A DNA stretch of 64,000 nucleotides from Pedobacter paludis (lineage in GTDB: Bacteria > Bacteroidota > Bacteroidia > Sphingobacteriales > Sphingobacteriaceae), in NCBI RefSeq assembly GCF_003173575.1, contig NZ_QGNY01000002.1, forward strand, positions 496,001-560,000, written 5' to 3'. The notes below the pieces were generated by a model. The model was given only the letters and a program-made list of their open reading frames with translations, made no database searches and had not been told where the DNA came from. Every line of letters starts with the position of its first letter. Positions within the stretch are counted from its first letter, which is position 1. Shown here one piece after another: positions 34,664 to 43,655 of the stretch. A program made the translations under genes and the position numbers.

Positions 34664-35482
34664 GTGATAAGTGATGCGATAGATAATGAGCAGGTAGAGA
34701 TTCTTTTGAATGATGTTTTGGAAGCTCACGGATACGATTTTCTGGAATATTCGCATGCATCCATTAAGCGTAGAATAACACGTTTATATGCTATAGATAA
34801 CTTTGTAAGCTTTGCAGAGTTTCGGTATACCATTAAAAGCGACAAACAATATTTTAAAAGGTTTTTAGAAGAGATTACCGTAAACGTTACAGAAATGTTC
34901 CGCGATCCATCTTTCTACAAAGCACTCAGAAACGATGTTTTGCCTGTTTTAGGCACTTACCCATTTATAAGGGTTTGGGTTGCAGGTTGTTCTACCGGCG
35001 AAGAAGCTTACTCACTTGCAATTGTTTTAAAAGAGCTAAATTTATTAAGCAAATCGCTTATTTACGCAACGGATATAAACCCATCGGTTTTAGAAAAGGC
35101 CAAGAAGGGTATGTTTCCGTTAAACTACTTAAAACAGTACTCCGAAAATTATGTAAATTCGGGAGGAATAAAAGATTTTTCGAGTTACTATACAGCCAAT
35201 TATTCATTGGCGAAATTTGATGAAACATTAAGTTCGAAGATGATTTTTTCTACACATAACCTGGTATCTGATCATTCTTTTAATGAGTTTCAGCTAATCC
35301 TTTGCAGAAACGTATTAATTTATTTTGATAAGGAACTTCAGCACAAAGTGTTTAATTTATTTGATAACAGCATAGAAAAATTAGGTTATATTGCATTAGG
35401 AAGTAAGGAAAGTTTAGAATTTTGGGCCAAATCCAAAGAGTATAAGAGAGTTAAAACCGAAAAAATATGGCGGAAACTTTAA
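34664..35482 (+). CDS. cheR: CheR-type protein-glutamate methyltransferase
   Basis: A 272-residue SAM-dependent methyltransferase of the CheR family. The N-terminal helical domain (RITRLYAIDNFVSFAEF) is followed by the SAM-binding core with VWVAGCSTGEEAYSLAI and ILCRNVLIYFDK. CheR normally methylates chemoreceptor glutamates, but no receptor, CheA or CheW is encoded in this operon, so it may modify a kinase such as the 1196-residue hybrid kinase. The start is GTG, three bases after the preceding stop, as no in-frame ATG is available. Overlaps cheB by 16 bases. Confidence 0.9.
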   Translation: MISDAIDNEQVEILLNDVLEAHGYDFLEYSHASIKRRITRLYAIDNFVSFAEFRYTIKSDKQYFKRFLEEITVNVTEMFRDPSFYKALRNDVLPVLGTYPFIRVWVAGCSTGEEAYSLAIVLKELNLLSKSLIYATDINPSVLEKAKKGMFPLNYLKQYSENYVNSGGIKDFSSYYTANYSLAKFDETLSSKMIFSTHNLVSDHSFNEFQLILCRNVLIYFDKELQHKVFNLFDNSIEKLGYIALGSKESLEFWAKSKEYKRVKTEKIWRKL

Positions 35483-36054
35483 CTTTTAATTCTTGCGGTG
35501 CACTGGTAATAGGTGGTTCTGCCGGAAGCCTGGATGTGCTTTTAGAAATTTTTCCGGCATTAAGCAATGATATAGATTTTCCCATTATTTTGGTGGTGCA
35601 TCGCAAGGCTAATAATGAGAGTTTATTAACGGATCTGCTTCAGGCGAGAACCGTTTTAAATGTAAGGGAAGCAGAAGAAAAAACTCCGCTATTGGCCAAA
35701 AACGTTTATATAGCACCGGCAGATTATCATTTGTTAATCGAAGAAGACAAGACTTTTTCTTTAGATTATTCTGAAAAAGTAAATTATTCAAGACCATCAA
35801 TTGATGTAACTTTTCAATCTGCTGCAGAGGTATTTAAATACAGTTTAGTCTGCATTTTGTTGTCAGGTTCTAACGCTGATGGAGTAAATGGCCTAAAAGT
35901 TGTAAACAATTTAGGGGGCAAGGTGGTTATACAGAATCCTAAGAGTGCTATAATGCCGTATATGCCTCAGCAAGCGTTTAGCAACGTAAAGGCTGACGCA
36001 GTTTTACATGCCACCGAAATGGCAGAATATATTAACAATTTAATTAAACGATAG
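35467..36054 (+). CDS. cheB: CheB-type methylesterase domain protein
   Basis: 195 residues comprising only the C-terminal esterase domain of CheB, without the regulatory receiver of canonical CheB. The triad is readable as Ser18 (GGSAGS), His45 (VVHRK) and Asp138 (GSNADGVNG). Opposes CheR by demethylating or deamidating glutamyl side chains. Without its own receiver, control may come from the free receivers encoded either side. Translationally coupled to cheR. Confidence 0.9.
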   Translation: MAETLTFNSCGALVIGGSAGSLDVLLEIFPALSNDIDFPIILVVHRKANNESLLTDLLQARTVLNVREAEEKTPLLAKNVYIAPADYHLLIEEDKTFSLDYSEKVNYSRPSIDVTFQSAAEVFKYSLVCILLSGSNADGVNGLKVVNNLGGKVVIQNPKSAIMPYMPQQAFSNVKADAVLHATEMAEYINNLIKR

Positions 36055-36078
36055 GATTGCCTTTCTGTAGATAGATTT

Positions 36079-36444
36079 ATGATGGTTACAAAGAAAGTAT
36101 TTGTTTTTGATGATAATAAGGATATCCTTGATTTATGCACCTTTATTTTAGAGGATGCCGGATATGAAATCAAAACATCAGAAAATGCAAATAACATCGA
36201 AAAGCAAGTAGCAGATTACATGCCGGATATTATTTTTATGGATAACTGGTTACCGGATTTGGGTGGAATCCAAGCAACAAAAGCGCTAAAAAATCACCCG
36301 GATTTAAAGCACATCCCAGTTATTTATTTTTCGGCAAATAACGATATTTCTGCATTGGCTAACGAAGCTGGAGCAGATAGCTATTTATCAAAACCATTTG
36401 ATATTGCTGCTCTTGAAGAAATTGTAAGAAAACATTTAAGTTAG
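36079..36444 (+). CDS. Single-domain response regulator
   Basis: A 121-residue CheY-like receiver with DDNKD, phospho-acceptor Asp55 (IIFMDNWLPD) and Lys in SYLSKPFD. Last gene of the signalling operon. Its stop overlaps the convergent DUF3137 gene by four bases. No output domain, so it should act by binding a partner, possibly the kinases or CheB. Confidence 0.9.
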   Translation: MMVTKKVFVFDDNKDILDLCTFILEDAGYEIKTSENANNIEKQVADYMPDIIFMDNWLPDLGGIQATKALKNHPDLKHIPVIYFSANNDISALANEAGADSYLSKPFDIAALEEIVRKHLS

Positions 36445-37397
36445 TTCTTGCCCCAAATTCTTGTATTTAAATCCAATTCCCTGATGATATCATACATAAA
36501 ATTAATTGTAGAGATATCCTCATTTAGTAAATCGGGGTTTAATAGTGTTTTAAATATTGGTGCTTCAAAATAGTTTCTATCCAACGGAAAACCGATATAC
36601 ATTCTAGAGCTGATAAATGACATGGTAAGGGTGTACTTTGCCCGGCTATTGAGCTCTAAAATTCTTTCCATCATTGCAGGTGTAAGAATATACCTAGCCT
36701 CAACCTGATCGTTAGCATAAGTTATAAACTCTTTGCAGAAAGCGGTATTTTCCAACTGAACAACATCGTTGTTGCCAAAAGAAAAAACATTTTTGGAAAA
36801 CCATGCACCAATAGAACTGCCGATATCTTTCGGTCTAACTATGGTTACACCATTAAAATTCTTGTTGAAGTCGGCTACGAAAATAATTCCCTTAAAAATA
36901 TCGTGCCATTCGGTACGCGTTCCATTTTTAGTTCGTACCTCTGTTTTGTATTCTGCATGTACCTCCGCAAAATAAAAACCAGTTTTACCTGCTACCCCTC
37001 TTACTAAATCTTCAGTACTATAACGATCTGGATCTGTTTTAAAAAGCTGAGAACCAATAAACTCTGGCTCATAAATGCCTTTATACGGGTCAATTGTTAA
37101 GCTTTGATCTAAGTTTTTTAGCGCTGTACCAATTACATCCCGTTTAAAGGCGTCTTTGTAAGCACGTAGCTCATCGCTTATGCGGTAAAGGGTAATCCCG
37201 CCAAAAATAATAGGGACTAATCCTGCCAATATAGATGGTACAGGGAAACCGGCAACAGTACCCAATATGCCCAATAAAATTCCACCACCGATAAAAAGAT
37301 AACCTTTGGTTTGGGTAGATGCAATTTTTTTACGTTCAACTTCTAATGTTGCCAATACGTTCTGTAGGGCAACATTTCCATCAATACTTAAGCTCAT
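36441..37397 (-). CDS. DUF3137 membrane protein
   Basis: A 318-residue protein with two adjacent hydrophobic segments near the N-terminus (about 30-70), then a large soluble domain. I recognise DUF3137 from RDPDRYSTEDLVRGVAGKT-type text, the ENTAFCKEFITYANDQVEARYILTPAMMERI stretch and its pairing with LemA. Function unknown. The start overlaps the LemA stop (TAATG), so the pair is coupled and probably forms a membrane complex. Confidence 0.8.
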   Translation of the reverse strand: MSLSIDGNVALQNVLATLEVERKKIASTQTKGYLFIGGGILLGILGTVAGFPVPSILAGLVPIIFGGITLYRISDELRAYKDAFKRDVIGTALKNLDQSLTIDPYKGIYEPEFIGSQLFKTDPDRYSTEDLVRGVAGKTGFYFAEVHAEYKTEVRTKNGTRTEWHDIFKGIIFVADFNKNFNGVTIVRPKDIGSSIGAWFSKNVFSFGNNDVVQLENTAFCKEFITYANDQVEARYILTPAMMERILELNSRAKYTLTMSFISSRMYIGFPLDRNYFEAPIFKTLLNPDLLNEDISTINFMYDIIRELDLNTRIWGKN

Positions 37398-37954
37398 TAA
37401 CTGTTAAAAAGATCCTTTGCACTTACATTTTTGCGTTCCTCTTCGGCTGTATCCAAAACAGAAATTTGCTGATAGCCCAACATGCCTGCAAACATACTTC
37501 CAGGAAACATCATTATGGAGTTGTTGTAATCTGTAACTGCAGAATTGTAAGTTCTTCTTGCGGCCGCAATCTGCTCTTCACTTTCTGTCCAGGTGGTTTG
37601 TAAATTAATGAAGTTGGTATTGGCCTTTAAATCCGGATAATTTTCTACATTAACCATCAATCCTTTCACGCTCGTACTTAATTGAGCATCTAATGATGCT
37701 TTTTCAGCATCACTTATGGTACCCGAAGTAGCTTTAGCACGAAGCTCGACAATTTTTGACAACGTACCCGACTCGTAGGTGGTGTACTGTTTTACAACTT
37801 CTACTAAGTTCGGAATTAAATCGAAACGCTTTTTTAGCATTACATCAATTGCAGAAAAGGCGTTGGTAACCTGATTTCTCTTCCCAATAAGGGAGTTGTA
37901 AAAGAAAATCCCGATGATAAATACAAAGGCGATAATTAGGAGGGCAATAACCAT
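37397..37954 (-). CDS. lemA: LemA family protein
   Basis: 185 residues with an N-terminal membrane helix (IALLIIAFVFIIGIFFYNSLI) and the LemA helical domain (AFSAIDVMLKKRFDLIPNLVEVVKQYTTYE, NSIMMFPGSMFAGMLGY). LemA proteins are membrane-tethered helical proteins of undefined function, often paired with DUF3137 or TPM-domain proteins, as here. Confidence 0.92.
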   Translation of the reverse strand: MVIALLIIAFVFIIGIFFYNSLIGKRNQVTNAFSAIDVMLKKRFDLIPNLVEVVKQYTTYESGTLSKIVELRAKATSGTISDAEKASLDAQLSTSVKGLMVNVENYPDLKANTNFINLQTTWTESEEQIAAARRTYNSAVTDYNNSIMMFPGSMFAGMLGYQQISVLDTAEEERKNVSAKDLFNS

Positions 37955-38006
37955 AGTTTTAGTTTTTTGATTTTAGAGAATAAATATAGAAAAACGTTAC
38001 AAAAAA

Positions 38007-39824
38007 CTAACGCTTTTCGTTTTGTTCTCTTTCTTCTTTCTGGTGCCTACGCTCCAGTCTTTTCAACTTTCGCAAACGATGACTTTCTCTCATAGCCTTA
38101 AACTTGGCAATATGGTCCCGCATTTCGTTCTGCTTTTCTTCGGTAATGCCAATGCTATACTTTATGCCAACAAAAAGACTTTTCCATATTAGATTAAAGA
38201 ATGATGTGTTGGCTGGTCTATCATAGCTTACGTTAGCAGAAACGACTTTTCCGTCAGGCCCCGGGTTTTCTGATTTTATAATTAGCGCATTAGCCAAAAA
38301 CGAAAGCAAACCACGCTTAACCAAATGATCTTTTTCGGGGTCGTTTTTCATTAATGCAACAGACAAATCAAAATAGGTAAAATCTAGTTTTCCTTTTGCG
38401 CCCAAATCATTTGCTTTAAAATTAAAAGAAAGCTTATCTACATTTCCTCTATTAATCCTAACCATGCCTAAAGGCTTTGTAATTTGATTTAAAACCCGGG
38501 CATTAAAATTTTGAAGTATACCATTATAAGAAAAGGCACCATTATTTGCGGTAAGGTCGAATTTAAAATTTAAATCCATTTTGCCCTGACCCATTAAATA
38601 AGTGGTTAAATTGGCATCCATAACAGGATTTATGGCTTTAATTTTTTCTACATTAGTGGCATTGCTTATTGTACCGGATGTGTTTTCGAATGATAATCTT
38701 CCACGTTGCTTACTCTGTTTATCAAAAACCGAATAAACAATATTTATATCCTTAAGCTGTATTTTTTGAATTAAAATCGGGATGCCCAAAGCTTGTAAGA
38801 GTTGATGGGGAAACTTGCCGATTTTGCTTTCCTTTTCACGCTTGGGTAATTCATTGTTGTTAAAAACAGAAACCGAACCGTTGGCTACAGCCATTTCTTT
38901 AGCCCAAACTTCTTGCTTGCTAATATAAAGTGGCAAATCGAGCCCGTTTAAAGAAATATCGCTCATTTGAATATCAAACCTATCTTTTGCATACCCAGCA
39001 ACACGCCCAAACTTCATTTCATCGTATAAAGGTTCAAGGGCAAATTTTTTCACCTTTAATCGTCCTGTTGATGCTCTAAAATCGAGTTGATTTAAATTGA
39101 TTTTATACATTTTATCCGGTGTTGGATAAACGTAATCCTTAAGATTGATTACTACATCCTTAAGCAGATAAAATCGGGTTGGATCTTCAGCAGAGGTAGA
39201 ATCAACAAGCAAATCTGTTAAGCCGATATTTAAATCATCAATAGCAAAAACCTCTGGCTTGGCTACATTTTTATTGATGTATTTAAAGCTCGCATCTCTA
39301 AACAATATAGATTGAATATTAAATGAGGTTAGGTTTTTAGAAATGATATCATATGGAGATTTAATAGGTCTGGGTGGCCTATTCTCATTAAAGGCCAATT
39401 GTTTATTTGTCATGAGCACCTCTGGCTTGTCAAATAAAACTTCCTCAATTTCTAGTTTGTGTTCTCTGTAAAGAATTATAGGATGGAAATGTTTAACCAC
39501 CAATTTTTTTAAAGAAACCTGATATAGATTATTTGGCGCTCGCTTTAAGCGCACCAATTCCTTGTAACGATTGGTATCTGCCTTGATGATTACATTTTGA
39601 AGCGTTGCATTACCCGTTAAAATATTGGTAGAAACCCGGGTAAAACTAATGGTATAAAGGCTATCGGTAGATTTGTAAAGTAAGGTTTTTATCCTATCGG
39701 TAAGCAATGGCCTCGATTTTACATTCAAGAACCAGGCTACACTGGCTAATAAAATAAAAACAATAAAAATAACACCGGCAACCCATTTCAAAAATCTATA
39801 ACGATGTCTTTTTGTTTCTTGCAT
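38007..39824 (-). CDS. AsmA/DUF748-like membrane-anchored envelope protein (paralogue 1)
   Basis: 605 residues: an N-terminal anchor helix (about 12-32), a long periplasmic beta-rich region with alternating hydrophobic residues, a conserved C-terminal block (GLLSFLANALIIKSENP, then SFFNLIWKSLFVGIKY), and a very basic tail rich in Arg/Lys/Glu. The anchor plus extended beta architecture resembles AsmA/YhdP/TamB relatives that form lipid-conducting grooves between membranes, but this assignment is by appearance only. A tandem paralogue lies 87 bases upstream. Substrate and partner unknown. Confidence 0.6.
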   Translation of the reverse strand: MQETKRHRYRFLKWVAGVIFIVFILLASVAWFLNVKSRPLLTDRIKTLLYKSTDSLYTISFTRVSTNILTGNATLQNVIIKADTNRYKELVRLKRAPNNLYQVSLKKLVVKHFHPIILYREHKLEIEEVLFDKPEVLMTNKQLAFNENRPPRPIKSPYDIISKNLTSFNIQSILFRDASFKYINKNVAKPEVFAIDDLNIGLTDLLVDSTSAEDPTRFYLLKDVVINLKDYVYPTPDKMYKINLNQLDFRASTGRLKVKKFALEPLYDEMKFGRVAGYAKDRFDIQMSDISLNGLDLPLYISKQEVWAKEMAVANGSVSVFNNNELPKREKESKIGKFPHQLLQALGIPILIQKIQLKDINIVYSVFDKQSKQRGRLSFENTSGTISNATNVEKIKAINPVMDANLTTYLMGQGKMDLNFKFDLTANNGAFSYNGILQNFNARVLNQITKPLGMVRINRGNVDKLSFNFKANDLGAKGKLDFTYFDLSVALMKNDPEKDHLVKRGLLSFLANALIIKSENPGPDGKVVSANVSYDRPANTSFFNLIWKSLFVGIKYSIGITEEKQNEMRDHIAKFKAMRESHRLRKLKRLERRHQKEEREQNEKR

Positions 39825-39911
39825 TTAACGAATGGGCTGGATTTTACTAGCAATATACATTTATAAACTTATTTGAAAAAAAATGAGCCATAAATTTGCC
39901 TTAAAACCGAG

Positions 39912-41720
39912 TTATTTCTGTGTAGATTGATTCTTTTTCTGTTCCCGCTTTGCTTTTCTAGCCTCTTTGCGGTCTTCTCTTTTTTGAATTCTGATTTTCT
40001 TCGCTACCTTTTTCTGCTGCTGAATCGGATCTTTAACAGGCACAATGCCAACCCCTACAATATCCCTAATTCCAACAAAAACCGTTTTCCACATCAAGTT
40101 AAAAAACGATGCAGAATTAATTCTTGTATTCGTCATTGTTGCAGTTCTTGGAGCCTCTCCCTTTTTAGGATTTTCATCCTTTACCAAAATGGTATTTGCC
40201 AAAAAAGATAGAAGTCCTTTTTCTTTTGTGCCCTCACCATCAATATTATCTGATAGAAGCTTAACTTTTAAATTGGTGTAAAGCATATTCATAGAGCCTG
40301 TGGCGGTTCTGGTATTTCCACTTGCCTTAAAATTTATCTTTTGAACATTGCCACTTTCAATTTCTACCAATCCCAATGCTTTTGAAAGAGGATTCAGTTT
40401 TGTGAAATCAAAAGTGCCCATGCTTCCACTATATGAAAATGCACCATTTTTATCTGTTAAGTTAAAATCTATCTTAACATTTAATTTCCCCGAGCCCATT
40501 AGCAAAGTGTTCAAATCTGCAACCGCATGGTTGTTTTGGGCCAGCCTTGCACTGTCGTTGGTTACATTAAGGATATTGCCACCTAGCGACTTAAAATTTA
40601 CAGAGCCTATTTTTTTACTTGCCGGATTGTATTCAGAATATTTTAAATCAATATCCCGCAGTTTTACTGTATCTATTCGGACAGGAAAATCTAATCTTTT
40701 TAATGCGACATGAGGGAAATTTTTGGCTTTGTCCAATCCCGGAGGCGGGAGCGATTCTCTGCTCATAAAAACCTCCACAGTCGCTGGACCAACTCTTAAC
40801 GATTTTGCATGTAACTTCTGATCGGTATTGAGCCCCATAAAATCAACATCATTAAACTCAATTTTATCGAAAGTTAAATTGTATCTGTCTTTTTGAACAT
40901 TATATTTCCTTGCAAAGGTTAATTCAGGGTACATGGGCGTTAGCTTAAATCCCTTGGCAACTATTTTTTTGGTAGCCAAAGAGCCACTAACCGTATCTAC
41001 CTTCATGGTATACATTTTATCTTTGGTTAAAGCTTTGTAGCCGGCAACCTGAAAAGAAATGTCCTTAGTGTAATAAAAACGGCTCGAATCATTTTGCGAG
41101 AGAGAATCTAATAGAAAATCAACGACATTGATATCAAGATGCTTAATGGATTTCTTTGTTTTTTTAGCGAGACTTTTGTTTAGGTAATCGAAATCGGCGT
41201 CAACAATTTTTATCGATTTAATGTGAAGTGATTTAAAGGTATTTGAAATTTGTTGATATAAACTTTTTTCAGGTTTCACCGAATCAATTTCTTTTGGAAC
41301 CTTGTTAAAAATCATGTTTATCGACGGCTTATCTAAAATAATTGCGCTTACTTCTGCCCGTTTTTTAAAGTAGGCCGTTAAAATTCCCACCCCTGTAACC
41401 TGCAGTTTTTTTAACTTGATTTCGAAGGTATGGGCTGGAGCCAATTTTTTGGCTTTTAGAGAATCAAAAACTAATGTATCGGGTGTTAAAGTTACATCGC
41501 GGAGCGCCAAACTTCCTGTAATAAGGTTTAAGTTAATGCTTTTAAAATCGATTTTATATAAATGATGAGAGCCATTGTAAACACCTTCCTTAATTTTTTC
41601 GGTTAAAAGCGGTTTCCATCTGGCACTCAAGAACATAGCGCCAAAGGCTAAAATTAAAACCAAAGCGCCTAATATGCTTCCTATCCAAATCCAAATTTTT
41701 TTGCTTTTTTGAGCGACCAT
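39912..41720 (-). CDS. AsmA/DUF748-like membrane-anchored envelope protein (paralogue 2)
   Basis: 602 residues, same layout as the paralogue at 38007-39824: an N-terminal helix (WIWIGSILGALVLILAFGAM), a periplasmic beta-rich region, a matching C-terminal block (GLLSFLANTILVKDENP, then SFFNLMWKTVFVGIRD) and a Lys/Arg-rich tail (KKIRIQKREDRKEARKAKRE). A pair of near-equal-length tandem paralogues suggests a duplicated pathway component or a heteromeric complex. Resemblance to AsmA-type lipid transfer proteins is inferred, not proven. Confidence 0.6.
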   Translation of the reverse strand: MVAQKSKKIWIWIGSILGALVLILAFGAMFLSARWKPLLTEKIKEGVYNGSHHLYKIDFKSINLNLITGSLALRDVTLTPDTLVFDSLKAKKLAPAHTFEIKLKKLQVTGVGILTAYFKKRAEVSAIILDKPSINMIFNKVPKEIDSVKPEKSLYQQISNTFKSLHIKSIKIVDADFDYLNKSLAKKTKKSIKHLDINVVDFLLDSLSQNDSSRFYYTKDISFQVAGYKALTKDKMYTMKVDTVSGSLATKKIVAKGFKLTPMYPELTFARKYNVQKDRYNLTFDKIEFNDVDFMGLNTDQKLHAKSLRVGPATVEVFMSRESLPPPGLDKAKNFPHVALKRLDFPVRIDTVKLRDIDLKYSEYNPASKKIGSVNFKSLGGNILNVTNDSARLAQNNHAVADLNTLLMGSGKLNVKIDFNLTDKNGAFSYSGSMGTFDFTKLNPLSKALGLVEIESGNVQKINFKASGNTRTATGSMNMLYTNLKVKLLSDNIDGEGTKEKGLLSFLANTILVKDENPKKGEAPRTATMTNTRINSASFFNLMWKTVFVGIRDIVGVGIVPVKDPIQQQKKVAKKIRIQKREDRKEARKAKREQKKNQSTQK

Positions 41721-42063
41721 AATTTTTGCTTATCAGTGTAGAACATATTGGTAGCCAAAAGGTTTGTTCCTGCAAGTTGCTATTCATTGCCATTTGCTTT
41801 AGCTGACGGATTTTTGTGGCCTTTGCTGGTGGAGATTTGTTCCAAAGGAACTCCCGTGGAGCAATCTCTTCCTTTGTAAGTGGATTTAGAATCCCCTTAA
41901 AGGATTTGTCTTTCATTGCCTTTAGCTTATTTAAGAGATAATTTGTCAAAGGATTACAAATCCTAAGTTCTTAAGTCTGGATTGCAAATCCAGACTAGCG
42001 TCAATTATGAGTTTTGTTTTAATAAATAATTGCTTTGTAAACATTATAACTAAACATGTCAAA
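41721..42063. other. Gene-free gap with palindromes and no convincing ORF
   Basis: Between the AsmA-like gene and miaB. A reading of the minus strand from 41949 runs into the AsmA-like gene, but the text looks like chance coding. It contains TTTGTTCCAAAGGAA (41838-41852), which recurs inverted at 1483-1497, and the palindromes at 41951-41996. Nothing else is recognised. Confidence 0.5.
41951..41996. repeat. Two small palindromes with GGATT-nCA-AATCC core
   Basis: GGATTACAAATCC at 41951-41963, and AGTCTGGATT-GCA-AATCCAGACT at 41974-41996 with perfect 10-bp arms and a 3-nt loop. The first core is identical to 23577-23589. Probably REP-type units. Confidence 0.65.
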
Positions 42064-42095
42064 TTGTCATTTTTAATTTAATTTATGTATTTTTG
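42064..42095 (+). promoter_or_regulatory. Promoter of miaB
   Basis: TTG at 42064-42066, a 21-nt spacer and TATTTTTG at 42088-42095 (exact TAnnTTTG). The start codon at 42119 lies 23 bases downstream. Confidence 0.55.
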
Positions 42096-42118
42096 CAATC
42101 CCAAAATGTTTTTTGATA

Positions 42119-43534
42119 ATGATTGATTTACAAGTACAGGATAAGACGCATGATGAAGCTAGGCAAGGTGAAGCCCTAATTTTGGATAAACCCATACAAG
42201 CTGATGCACGTAAATTATATATAGAAAGTTATGGTTGCGCCATGAATTTTGCAGATAGCGAAATTGTTGCTTCGATACTTTCGGAAACAGGTTTTGAAAC
42301 CACCGGAGATTATCATCAAGCCGATGTAATTTTCATCAATACCTGCTCTATTCGCGAGAATGCCGAAACTAGGGTGCGAAATCGTTTATCGCAGTTTGGT
42401 GTAGAAAAACGCCGTAACCCTAAATTAATTGTAGGGGTTTTGGGTTGCATGGCAGAGCGCTTAAAATCTAAATTTTTAGAAGAAGAACGTTTGGTTGATG
42501 TAGTTGTGGGCCCGGATGCTTACCGTGATTTACCGAACCTAATTGAGCAGGTAGAAAGCGGACATAAAGCCGTGAATGTACTTCTATCTCGTGAGGAAAC
42601 TTACGCAGATATTAGCCCCGTTCGTTTAAATAGTAACGGTATTACGGCTTTTATCTCGATTACAAGAGGTTGTAACAATATGTGCTCGTTCTGCGTAGTA
42701 CCATTTACCCGCGGTCGCGAAAGGAGTCGTGATGCACATTCGATTGTTGCAGAAGCAAAAAGTTTATTCGAGGCCGGCTATCGCGAAGTAACCCTATTGG
42801 GCCAAAATGTAGATTCATATACCTGGACATCAGAAGATGGGCTAGAAACTGTAAATTTTGCTCAACTTTTAGAGCAAACGGCATTGGTTAGCCCAGATTT
42901 AAGGGTTCGTTTTTCAACCTCGCATCCAAAAGATATTACTGACGAGGTTTTATACACCATCGCCAAATACGATAACATCTGCAATTACATACACTTGCCC
43001 GTTCAATCTGGAAATACCCGTGTTTTAGATTTAATGAACAGGACTTACACCCGCGAATGGTACATTAACAGGATTGATGCGATTAAAAAAATTATTCCGG
43101 GCTGTGCAATTTCTACCGATATCATCGCAGGTTTCTGTACGGAAACGGAAGAAGAACATCAGGATACCTTAAGCATGTTGGATTATGTTAAATACGATTT
43201 TGCTTATAACTTCACCTACTCAGAAAGACCAGGAACATTGGCCGCTCGTAAATTGGCAGATGATATTCCAGAAGAAGTTAAAAAACGTAGACTGGCAGAA
43301 ATTTTAGCTAAACAACAGGCACACTCTTTAATGCGTTTACAAGAATGGGTTGGTAAAACGGTAAGAGTTTTAATTGAGGGAACATCAAAAAAATCAGATC
43401 TAGATTATTGCGGAAGAGGAGATAGTGGTGCAATGGCAATTTTCCCTGCAATTGAAGGTGTAAAGCCTGGTCAATATGCAAATGTGTTGATCGAAAAATG
43501 TACTTCAGCTACGCTGATTGGAAAGATAGTATAA
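42119..43534 (+). CDS. miaB: tRNA-2-methylthio-N6-dimethylallyladenosine synthase MiaB
   Basis: A radical-SAM methylthiotransferase that adds a methylthio group to i6A37 of tRNAs reading UNN codons, using two 4Fe-4S clusters. 471 residues from ATG 42119; a TTG at 42113 would add two residues without support. The UPF0004 domain cysteines are visible (SYGCAMN with Cys40, [17 protein letters not shown]), the radical-SAM motif is [10 protein letters not shown], and a TRAM domain ends the protein. Followed by an intact REP-like palindrome. Confidence 0.96.
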   Translation: MIDLQVQDKTHDEARQGEALILDKPIQADARKLYIESYGCAMNFADSEIVASILSETGFETTGDYHQADVIFINTCSIRENAETRVRNRLSQFGVEKRRNPKLIVGVLGCMAERLKSKFLEEERLVDVVVGPDAYRDLPNLIEQVESGHKAVNVLLSREETYADISPVRLNSNGITAFISITRGCNNMCSFCVVPFTRGRERSRDAHSIVAEAKSLFEAGYREVTLLGQNVDSYTWTSEDGLETVNFAQLLEQTALVSPDLRVRFSTSHPKDITDEVLYTIAKYDNICNYIHLPVQSGNTRVLDLMNRTYTREWYINRIDAIKKIIPGCAISTDIIAGFCTETEEEHQDTLSMLDYVKYDFAYNFTYSERPGTLAARKLADDIPEEVKKRRLAEILAKQQAHSLMRLQEWVGKTVRVLIEGTSKKSDLDYCGRGDSGAMAIFPAIEGVKPGQYANVLIEKCTSATLIGKIV

Positions 43535-43539
43535 GGTTT

Positions 43540-43620
43540 CGTCATTGCGAGGTACGAAGCAATCCTAATGCGTTTGTTATAACCCATAGTAGTAAGATTG
43601 CTTCGTACCTCGCAATGACG
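43540..43620. repeat. REP-like palindromic element, family A, best copy
   Basis: The left arm CGTCATTGCGAGGTACGAAG continues CAATCCTA; the right arm inverted is the same except CAATCTTA, so the 28-bp arms differ at one position. The loop is about 25 nt. Lies five bases after miaB and would form a large hairpin in the message; it may attenuate or terminate transcription between miaB and the sigma-54 activator gene. Confidence 0.88.
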
Positions 43621-43655
43621 GAGCTTGTTTAATGACTCATACTTGATACTAAAGA

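Noticed and set aside
29504..36444. Complete chemotaxis operon
   Set aside because: CheR and CheB are present but no CheA, CheW or methyl-accepting receptor is encoded.
41590..41949. 119-codon minus-strand reading overlapping the start of the AsmA-like gene
   Set aside because: It overlaps a well-supported gene in another frame, has no family resemblance, and its upstream half lies in repeat-like DNA.
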